Of a stretch of DNA of 64,000 bases, positions 56,209 to 64,000 are shown one piece after another. The position numbers were made by a program, and so were the translations under genes. The stretch is from the NCBI RefSeq assembly GCF_902167145.1, contig NC_050098.1:81260207-81324206 (forward strand). The letters are read 5' to 3'. Source of the DNA: Zea mays. Lineage: Eukaryota > Streptophyta > Magnoliopsida > Poales > Poaceae. Under the pieces are notes generated by a model. That model did no database searches, had not been told where the DNA came from, and saw only the letters and a program-made list of their open reading frames with translations. How positions within the stretch are numbered: position 1 is the stretch's first letter; the number at the start of each line of letters is the position of its first letter.

Positions 56209-59200
56209 TCAGTTCTTGCCACAATCGATTGCACAAGCTCTCAGCATATCCTCCAGGATTTGGTTTACCCTTTCTGTCTGACCATCAGTCTGTGGGTGGT
56301 AAGCTGAACTTCTAATTAGCTTGGTTCCCAAAGACTCTTGCAATTGTTCCCAAAATCTGGCAACAAATTGGGCTCCTCGGTCAAAAACAATGGTCCGAGG
56401 TAATTCGTGCAAACACACGATCCGGTCAATATATCGGTCCACAATAACCCAAATCGAATCATGATGACGAGAGGTGTTGGGCAGACCCACAATGAAATCC
56501 ATGCTGATGTCATCCCACTTCCACGAAGGTATGGACAGGGGTTGCAAAGCTCCAGCTGATTTCAAGTGGCTTGCCTTTATCCTCTGACAGGTGTCACATT
56601 CTGATACATACTGGGCTATCTCCCTCTTCATTCTGGTCCACCAGTACAAAGGCTTCAGATCATGGTACATCTTGGTGCTTCCCGGATGCATAGAGAAGTT
56701 GGAGAGATGAGCCTCATCCAAGATTTTCCTCTTGAGGTCCTGATCTTTAGGAATTACCAATCTGCTTTTGAACCATAACACTCCCTTTTCATCCTGGCGG
56801 AAACAATTATACTTCTCAACCTTCTGATGGAGATTCTTCTTGAGAATTTGCACTCCCTTGTCACTGAGCTGGGCCATGATAATCTGGTCTTGCACAGCTG
56901 GCTCAACAGAAATGTGAGACAAAGAACCAGAAGGAATCACTTCAATTTGCATCTTGCTCAACTCATCACACAAGGTGTTAATGCGAGAATCCATTAGAAT
57001 ACAATTGCATTGCAACTTCCGACTCAAGGCATCTGCTACTACATTAGCTTTTCCTGGGTGATAATGTACCTCCAGGTCATAATCCTTGATCAGCTCTAGC
57101 CATCTTCTCTGCCTCATGTTGAGATCAGCCTGAGTAAAGATGTACTTAAGGCTCTTATGATCAGTGAAGATGTTGCAGTGGGTTCCCATTAAATAATGCC
57201 TCCACATCTTCAATGCATGAACCACTGCTGCCAACTCGTGGTCATGAGTGGAATAGTTTTGCTCATGAGGCCTGAGTGCTCTTGAGGCATAAGCAATGAC
57301 TCGGTTGTCTTGCATCAAGACACAACCTAGCCCGGTGCCAGAGGCATCACAATATACATCAAAAGGCTTGCTGTTGTCGGGTTGTGCCAATACTGGTGCT
57401 GTGGTCAGATGCTGCCTTAATGCATGGAAGGCATCTTTGCACTTCTGACTCCAAACAAATTTGACTTCTTTCTTCAGCAACTCAGTTATAGGCTTCGCAA
57501 TTCGAGAGAAGTCCGGAATAAATCTTCGGTAATAACCAGCTAATCCTAGAAAACTCCGAATCTGACGGACAGTTGTTGGTGGCTTCCAGTTCATCACCTC
57601 TTGCACTTTATTAGGATCAACAGCTATTCCAGCCTGAGTGATAGTGTGACCCAAGAATTTGATTTCCTTTAGCCAAAAATCACACTTGGATAACTTGGCA
57701 TAAAGGTGGTGCTCTCGCAGACGTTGAAGTACTACATGCAAATGCCCGGCATGTTCTTCTTCGTTCTTTGAGTACACCAAAATATCATCAATGAAAACCA
57801 CTACGAACTTGTCCAATTCCGGCATGAAAACAGAATTCATCAGATACATGAAATATGCTGGTGCATTTGTCAGCCCAAATGACATCACCAAGAATTCATA
57901 TAGCCCATATCTGGTTGAGAATGCCGTCTTCGGAATATCACTTGCTCGTATCTTGATCTGATGGTATCCAGAGCGAAGGTCTATCTTGGAAAACACCTTG
58001 GCTCCGACCAACTGGTCAAAAAGAACATCAATACGAGGCAAAGGATACTTGTTCTTGATAGTTACCACATTAAGCGGGCTGTAATCTATACACAGCCTCA
58101 AGCTTTCATCCTTCTTCACAAACAGTGCTGGACATCCCCAAGGCGAAGTGCTTGGGCAAATAAATCCCTTGTCCAGCAACTCTTGCAATTGCTTTTTCAA
58201 TTCTGCCAACTCAGCGGGTGGCATTCGGTAAGGCCTCTTGGAAATTGGGGCCGTTCCCGGTTGCAACTCGATGGCGAATTCAATATCCCGGACTGGTGGC
58301 ATTCCTGGCAATTCATCAGGAAAGACATCTGCATACTCACAGACCAATGGGATCTTCTTCAGAGGTAACTCCGTCATAGAGAAAGCACATGACTGAGTAG
58401 AACCTTGACTAGGCAGAATTAAGGTGAAGTTCCCGCAGAACGGAGAATTAACTTCCACGGTACGGCTGGCTACATTAAGGACAACTTGGTGCAAGGTCAA
58501 CCAATTAGCTCCCAGAATAATGTCCACAATTTCCAATCCCAACACAAGAAGAGTGGTTTTGACAATGTGGCTTCCTAGTTGAATAGGCACACTTTGGTTT
58601 AATTGGTTAGTTGCAATTTTACCCCCAGGTGTGACTATCATGAATGACCCTTTTGAGTGAGAGAATGGCAGTTTACATTTAGCACTGAACTTTTGGCTAA
58701 TGAAACTATGAGATGCACCAGAATCAAACAGAATTAAAGCAGGTTGATTATAAACTGAAAAGATACCGGTCATGATAGGAGCTCCTTCTGGTACTTCCTC
58801 CAGAGTAGTGAAGTTGAGCTTCCCTTGCGTGACTTGCACCTTCTGCTTTCTTCCCTTGTCTTGATTTGGTGCTGGCATCTGCCTCTGCTGGTTCCTGGGA
58901 CAATTCTTGGCATAGTGGCCCACATTGCCACAAGTGAAACACTTGTTCCCATTGCCATGGCGGAACTGCTGCTGCTGCGGAGGCTGATTGTTCCTTGGAG
59001 CGGGAGATGGAAAGCGGTTGGGTGCCGGCTGCTGCTGCTGGAAACCCCTGATCACCCATCTGCCTGCCTGCTGCTGGAAACCCCTGCTCTGATTGTGAGA
59101 AACAATCCGGAACCTCTGAGCCTGAGCGGATGGTGCTGCCATTGGTGCCTTTCTCTTCTTCTCTGCCCGGTGAGCTACAATGCAGTCCTCCTGGGAGATG

Positions 59201-59871
59201 GCCATGTTGACCAACTCATTGAAGCTATCAGCCCGGACAGTGTTGAGTCGTTCCCGCAGCTTGGTATTGAGACCCCTGCGGAAGCGATCTCTCTTCTTTT
59301 CATCAGAATCAGCATGATACCCTGCATACTGGCATAAGTCGTTGAAGGCTTGCGCATACTGCAGTACCATGCGGGTTCCTTGATTAAGGGCCAGAAATTC
59401 ATTCAACTTCCGATCAAGAATGCCAGCTGGGATGTGGTGTCCTCTGAAGGCAGTCTTGAATTCCTCCCAAGACACTTCACGATCAGCGGGGAGCATAGCA
59501 CGGAAGTGGTCCCACCAAGTCCGAGCAGGGCTGCGAAGCTGCTGTGCGGCGAAGCGAGCCTTGGCCTCATCAGGGCAGTCTCCCGTGAGGAGGGGAAACT
59601 TGGACTCAACGACGCGAAGCCATACGTCGGCGTCCAATGAATCCTCTGCCTTGGTGAACAAGGGTGGCTGCGTGCTCAGAAACTCCTGGTAAGTTGCCAT
59701 AGCTGGGGGTCGCAGATGCTGGCCTCCACCATGCTGCTGAGGGTGGGGCTGGCGCTGCAAGAGCTGTCGCAGAATCTCATTCTGCTGGGCCATCAGCTCC
59801 TGCACTGTGGGAGCTGGAGGAGGTGGCGGGGGAACCTGCTCGTTATGCCTGCGACGCTGCCTAGCTGCCAT
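56209..59871 (-). CDS. gag-pol polyprotein of element D up to integrase core
   Basis: The frame is open from 59925, but the likely start is the ATG 59869-59871 ([15 protein letters not shown]). Order: gag ([40 protein letters not shown]), zinc knuckle [14 protein letters not shown], protease [16 protein letters not shown] ([25 protein letters not shown] intact), RNase H ([29 protein letters not shown]) and integrase ([36 protein letters not shown]). All catalytic residues are visible. Between IVDR and [10 protein letters not shown] about 20-25 residues of the core that other copies have (for example element E at 22216-22300) are missing in frame. The frame stops at a TGA (56209-56211), continuing as the chromodomain part. 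Confidence 0.9.
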   Translation of the reverse strand: MAARQRRRHNEQVPPPPPPAPTVQELMAQQNEILRQLLQRQPHPQQHGGGQHLRPPAMATYQEFLSTQPPLFTKAEDSLDADVWLRVVESKFPLLTGDCPDEAKARFAAQQLRSPARTWWDHFRAMLPADREVSWEEFKTAFRGHHIPAGILDRKLNEFLALNQGTRMVLQYAQAFNDLCQYAGYHADSDEKKRDRFRRGLNTKLRERLNTVRADSFNELVNMAISQEDCIVAHRAEKKRKAPMAAPSAQAQRFRIVSHNQSRGFQQQAGRWVIRGFQQQQPAPNRFPSPAPRNNQPPQQQQFRHGNGNKCFTCGNVGHYAKNCPRNQQRQMPAPNQDKGRKQKVQVTQGKLNFTTLEEVPEGAPIMTGIFSVYNQPALILFDSGASHSFISQKFSAKCKLPFSHSKGSFMIVTPGGKIATNQLNQSVPIQLGSHIVKTTLLVLGLEIVDIILGANWLTLHQVVLNVASRTVEVNSPFCGNFTLILPSQGSTQSCAFSMTELPLKKIPLVCEYADVFPDELPGMPPVRDIEFAIELQPGTAPISKRPYRMPPAELAELKKQLQELLDKGFICPSTSPWGCPALFVKKDESLRLCIDYSPLNVVTIKNKYPLPRIDVLFDQLVGAKVFSKIDLRSGYHQIKIRASDIPKTAFSTRYGLYEFLVMSFGLTNAPAYFMYLMNSVFMPELDKFVVVFIDDILVYSKNEEEHAGHLHVVLQRLREHHLYAKLSKCDFWLKEIKFLGHTITQAGIAVDPNKVQEVMNWKPPTTVRQIRSFLGLAGYYRRFIPDFSRIAKPITELLKKEVKFVWSQKCKDAFHALRQHLTTAPVLAQPDNSKPFDVYCDASGTGLGCVLMQDNRVIAYASRALRPHEQNYSTHDHELAAVVHALKMWRHYLMGTHCNIFTDHKSLKYIFTQADLNMRQRRWLELIKDYDLEVHYHPGKANVVADALSRKLQCNCILMDSRINTLCDELSKMQIEVIPSGSLSHISVEPAVQDQIIMAQLSDKGVQILKKNLHQKVEKYNCFRQDEKGVLWFKSRLVIPKDQDLKRKILDEAHLSNFSMHPGSTKMYHDLKPLYWWTRMKREIAQYVSECDTCQRIKASHLKSAGALQPLSIPSWKWDDISMDFIVGLPNTSRHHDSIWVIVDRYIDRIVCLHELPRTIVFDRGAQFVARFWEQLQESLGTKLIRSSAYHPQTDGQTERVNQILEDMLRACAIDCGKN

Positions 59872-60130
59872 CTGAAAACAGAGATTGTCGCCATTGTTAT
59901 CCCAACTCACAGTTTCGAACGACAAGATATCATCTCATATGGAAGGAAAAAAAGCCATAATCATAATATTATATTCGAAATGAAGATAACATGGTGACAA
60001 ATACCCCACAGATTTCAAAAGTTCACAGGGTTACATCAATCAGGGGAAGTACCCATAAGCCTAGTCCAAAATCTGACATTAACTAAGCTCGCATAGGTTT
60101 CTATCCGCCTAAAAGTGTCGAAGTGACTGC

Positions 60131-61006
60131 TTAACCCTGGGCGGTGGAAGCGACACTGGATACGGGTGAAGGAGGCATCGCGGAGGTAGTTCCATTGGCA
60201 CCAAGGGCTGGTCCTAGCTCCTCGGGAGCCTCTTCTCCCTCGCTTCCTGCTTCATTGGCCTCCATCTCTAGGTGGTGCATGTCCAAGTGGTCGTTCGCTT
60301 CTTCGAGTTCCCTCTGCACATCGTGAAGCTGGTTCTCCAAGACATCAATAGTGTTGTCTTGGATCTCCACCTGCTGCTCCAAGGTGGTGATGCGCTGGCT
60401 CAGCCTCTCCACCTGCAGATCCTTCTCTACCAACTCGGTGGATAGATCGACCACAAACTCTTCTCGACTGTCGAGAGTGAGCTTGGCAGTTTGAGCGGTG
60501 TTAGCAAGGAGTGCCATAGCATCGCTCTGAAGGGCCTGGAGGCGGTACAGTGCACTCATGCACTAAACGGTGACCCTCCCAACCAAGTCAGGATACATCG
60601 CCCACACATCCTTTACATGGCTCACGCGGTTACACCACATGGGATCATCCTTCTTCTCAGCAGGGAAGAGTCCCAAGGGGTGCATCACCATCTCGAGGGG
60701 ATGGTAGCCACAGAAAGTCGTCAGAGTCTTCATGGCTGCTGCTTCAACGGTGACGTCCGTCCTGAGTCCAATCGTCTCAGAATCAAGAGAACGCCAACCT
60801 GGCTGAAGGGGATGAGCCTCCAAAGTCAGCCAGACCTGACAACGAGGCACCCGATGCTCCTCATACAACTGCACCGTGTACAAAGGGGGCGTAGGGTAAC
60901 CGGCGGAGTTAAGCACTTCCCACAAGATGGAAGGAAAGCCATCGCGAGAAAGGAAGTCAGAACTGAAATGAGAGTCTCCTCCACTGGCGGGGGTGGGTGA
61001 ATTCAT
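60131..61006 (-). pseudogene. Extra ORF between 5' LTR and gag of element D, coiled-coil C-terminus
   Basis: It starts at 61006 (MNSPTPASGGDSHFSSDFLS), is open for 147 codons, meets one TAG at 60563-60565 and continues in frame to a stop at 60131. The first half, with WEVLNSAGYPTPPLYTVQLY and WLTLEAHPLQPGWRSL, matches no family I can name. The second half is a clear coiled coil (EKDLQVERLSQRITTLEQQV) with an acidic end and a Pro/Ser tail. It holds the same place as the H3-tail-like ORF of element A, so an upstream coiled-coil protein appears to be a shared feature of these elements. No function known. Confidence 0.7.
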
Positions 61007-61367
61007 CTGCGGAAGGGAATCAAAGGTAAAGATTATGGTGGAAGGAAAAAGAAAAAGAGAGCCCGGATGGTTTTAAAGAAAGTGGGTTAGCTCAAAATTT
61101 TAATTCCTTTTTGTGTTTATAATGCATGCATGCTGGAAGTAACGTTGCCTCTCAAAAGAAAATAGGGTGCTTTTTAGGGCATCCATAAAAATATAAGTAC
61201 TGGCCCACGGGGCCTAAGTAATTAGCCACCTAATTCTCCCTCTATGCCTAAGGCCTTTCGTCCTAGGTCTAGCGGTCTAGTCCTGACGATCCATAGCAGT
61301 TTTAGGCAAGTTTTAGATTTTGAAAATTGGTATTCATGGTTTATTGTCCTTCTCTGTGGTGGAATTT

Positions 61368-61379
61368 GCTCCGATACTA
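61368..61379 (-). other. Primer-binding site of element D, degenerate Met type
   Basis: The minus strand reads TAGTATCGGAGC, matching TGGTATCAGAGC at 10 of 12 bases, two bases inside the LTR edge. The two changes are both G/A transitions. Confidence 0.75.
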
Positions 61380-61381
61380 GC

Positions 61382-64000
61382 TGTGGCGGAACCACCGGAA
61401 TTATTCCAGCTTAAGTGCCTAAGTCACGCCTCAGGGGCCACAACACACTTAAATCGGAATAACCCGTCAGTCCCTCAGATCTAGTCTGATAGAGCCACTT
61501 AACCAGGATCAAATTCCATAATCTCACTCGAAGGTGAGTCACAGAAGAAATACAATAAAACAGGAAACCTCAAATTAAGTACTGAGTTATTACATAAATC
61601 GGAGTTTTGGAGTAGCAAATAAGAGTTCACAAAAATAAAATGCAGCGAATAATCGACGTCGTCGGTATCGAGGAAATGGGCAACGCCAAGCCCACTACTC
61701 CTCGTGCTCCTCTCCTGCCGGAGCAACATCCCACTCGACCGTCCAACCCGGTGGCAGGGTGGTAGGCCAAGTCACACCATCAACCATTTCCTGAATGGTA
61801 CCTGCAAAAATAGTGCCACAAGCAAGGCTGAGTATACTAATACTCAGCTAGACTTAACCGGTGTGAGGAGTCTACTCCTCTACCTCTAAACTATGCAGCT
61901 GTTTGGCTGAGGGGTTTGGTTTGCCAAAAGCACTAGCTGTTTCTAAAATCAATTTTTAGCCTTTCAATTTCTATCATCATTAACTTAGCTAGATTTGCTC
62001 CTTCTAAGCATACATGGTGACAAGCATTTAGTTCAATCAACAAGTTATCTCATGTAACCTCATTTCACTTCTTACTCGATGCAGTACAAGGGGTCAAGCA
62101 GTCTCATTAGCTGCGAGAAGCAAATGATTCGAATCGAGTTTTAACCTTGCAAGGTAAACCTAAACACACGGCATGTCAGGGTACTCCGACTCCACACATG
62201 ACAACCGTCCCCATCGATTCCTCGTTCGCGTCCAGGCCTCACCGCCTTGGCATACAATGCTCCACTGGCCCCGGCTGTCGCCGTGCAGTGACCGCACTTG
62301 TACCCACCATAGCTAGCATGGGAGACCCACTCTCAGGTCGCATGAGGGATAAAGTCCGCGCCCGGCTTCACTCAGGTACTAGGTTTACCGGTTACCATTT
62401 TTCCCGACATGTGCTTAGCACGTTCAAAAGCTTGACTCAGGTATCCACACATTAATCCTTAATTCTTTTTCCCGTCTCATGGTCAAGGCATCCTCCCTGG
62501 ATCCAAGTCCATAGACCAACATATATCCCGTTATCAAGATGAATACAATCAATTCCTGACCTCGCGCGAGTGCTAGAAAAATCACTCGACTTCTACCGAG
62601 ATCCTGATTAGCATGCAGCTAGTCGACCTAGCATACTAGTATTCATCTCAAAAAGGAATCCTAAGTTCATGCAACTAGAGGTTTCAAGCAACTCCTACAC
62701 TTAAGTGCACATTACAATCCTACAAGCATTAAGTGTAGTAAAATAGCATAATTAACAGGTTATGCATAAAACCGGGGCTTGGCTTCAATTGCTGGGGCTG
62801 CGGGGAGATCCTCAATAGCAGCCTCAGAAGCCTGCTCCTGGTCCTCCTCTTGGACATGTCCTTGCTCGGGGATGGGCACGTACTCTCCGTCGGCAAGATT
62901 ACAATCTAATGAATGAAATGTGTAAGATACATGCATGATATGATAGTGTACTTTTAGAAATTACAACTTTTGACTGTGTATGATCTACTTGAGTTAAACA
63001 AGGTTAACTTTACTCATGTAAGACCCTTGGGTGGTATACTTGGTAAATTGGGTTAAACTTAGCTAAGGCAAGTGGTAGGTTTATTTTTTTGGGGCTCCAC
63101 TGAATTCCTTTTTAAACTTTAGTGAGAGTTGATAAGTACTCAAGTTAGACTTATTGGGGTGAGGTTTATTCCTTCTTTCCTTTTCTTTTATTCTCTTTAA
63201 TGTTTTAAAGTGGGTTTGAACTACAAGTTGCTTTTATAAAATTCCAAAAATTCTGCAAAAATTACAGTGGCTTGGTGCTGGTGTATGTTTCTCTGTCTCA
63301 AAATTTGGGGATCAGAAAGTGAATAGTTTTCTCTAGACAAAATTATTAAATTCTAGGGCAGAAGGGGTGCTTTGAACTACAACTATTATTTAACAGTGGG
63401 TAATTCTCTAAAACTTATTTTTGCTGGCTTTTAGGTGCTATAACATGACTTGATACAAATTTCTAGTCATTAATACCTTTTAGTTATTTTACTATGGTTT
63501 TCTCAAGTTTCTAGCCAAGTAGGTGCTTTCTACTACCACTATATTTGAAAAATATCAAACAACAGAGTTCTTATTTTTCTTAGTTTGTATTTTGTGCAAG
63601 AGCAATCATTCTGAAGTTTGGCATCTTTTTTCTTAAGGCAAGGGGTGGTATGCATTATTTGAATTAAGTGGCCTTTCTCATAAATCCTTAGCAATAGGTA
63701 TGAGTTTGCTCCTTTTTCATGGGTTTGCATTTTTCACTGGTGGTTTATCTCATTATGAACTTAGCAAATTTTTGGTTGCCCATTATTGCATCATTAGGGG
63801 TTGTTCATGACTTATTTGGAAAATGCCTCATTATCACTTTATATTTATTTTCCTTACTTAAAATGTTGGGCTGAGGTGTTCTTTAATTTTGTAGTGGGGC
63901 TCTGGTGGTTGTAAGTCCACTGGATTTTTATTATCCATTTTGGGTATAGTTTTGTAATTCTAATAATTGATTTTCAGTTCAAACAAGGCTAAATAAAATA
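61382..64000 (-). repeat. 5' LTR of element D (inner 2.6 kb)
   Basis: Starts on the plus strand with TGTGGCGGAACC and matches 50579-53196 with few differences. It continues beyond the window. No gene seen in it; the ORFs resembling those in the 3' LTR are the same short spurious frames. Confidence 0.92.

Larger units (their letters stand above)
50579..64000 (-). mobile_element. Element D: Tekay-like chromovirus, nearly intact (runs off right edge)
   Basis: Minus-strand element with 3' LTR 50579-55260, internal region 55261-61381 and the first 2.6 kb (inner end) of the 5' LTR from 61382. Gag-pol is almost one open frame with a chromodomain at the end, which places it in the Tekay/Del chromoviruses. 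The LTRs match closely with few differences over 2.6 kb, so it is younger than C. The left flank ends CCGGAC; the right end and target duplication are outside. Confidence 0.93.

Noticed and set aside
58825..59337. Plus-strand frame of 170 codons inside element D gag
   Set aside because: It lies opposite the gag/zinc-knuckle frame and has no recognisable domain; a shadow frame.
50579..64000. Segmental duplication of host DNA between 50.6-53.2 kb and 61.4-64 kb
   Set aside because: The two copies flank a PBS, gag-pol and polypurine tract in the correct order, so they are LTRs.

Overview
This window is intergenic DNA of a grass, and every recognisable coding region in it belongs to a transposable element. 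I found no host gene, tRNA or rRNA. A panicoid grass of the Andropogoneae (maize, sorghum, sugarcane or Miscanthus relatives) is the best guess. The clues are a Grande-like Tat element of about 14 kb, Tekay/Del chromoviruses with 4-4.7 kb LTRs, LTRs carrying the CACCGGACAGTCCGGTG palindrome typical of Sireviruses, and a CACTA element with a GTCGG-rich subterminal array. The genus is inference; I ran no alignment or search.

Layout. (A) 1-9867, minus strand: a Tekay-like Ty3/gypsy element cut by the left edge. It has decayed gag-pol, a partial tandem duplication of its reverse transcriptase (RT)/RNase H/integrase (IN) block, an extra ORF between 5' LTR and gag whose N-terminus resembles the histone H3 tail, an initiator-Met primer-binding site (PBS) and a 4.0 kb 5' LTR. 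(B) About 10127-13704, continuing at 46646-47933, minus strand: an older Ty3/gypsy element split inside RT by element C. (C) 13705-46645, plus strand: a Grande-like Tat element with 629/627 bp LTRs and 5-bp target duplications ATAGG. Three further insertions sit inside it: (E) a gag-less Tekay-like element at 15465-26604 (target duplication GACAA), which carries a solo LTR at 18623-19395 (TCTCC) in its own 5' LTR; a CACTA DNA transposon at 31967-38478 (TAA); and a Sirevirus-type solo LTR at 40194-41445 (CTGGG). Removing the three insertions and one copy of each target duplication leaves about 14.0 kb for C. (X) About 47934-50578: fragments of a Sirevirus-type LTR and of a minus-strand element with a Met PBS. 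(D) 50579 to beyond 64000, minus strand: a comparatively young Tekay-like element with 4.68 kb LTRs and a nearly continuous gag-pol-chromodomain frame.

How the parts relate. Each retroelement encodes, or once encoded, its own cycle: gag particle, aspartic protease, RT, RNase H and integrase. The chromodomains of D and E would bias integration towards chromatin with particular marks. Element C also has the second (plant-type) RNase H of the Tat lineage and a long antisense, probably intron-containing gene in its 3' region. The CACTA element keeps a TnpA-like gene, but its TnpD-like transposase has lost its middle, so it looks non-autonomous. Most coding regions are broken by frameshifts, stops or lost catalytic residues. 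The most interesting signals are the H3-tail-like N-terminus in A, the antisense genes and repeated hairpin, polypurine and ACACCCATTGGG modules at the 3' end of C, and the exact nesting record kept by target duplications.
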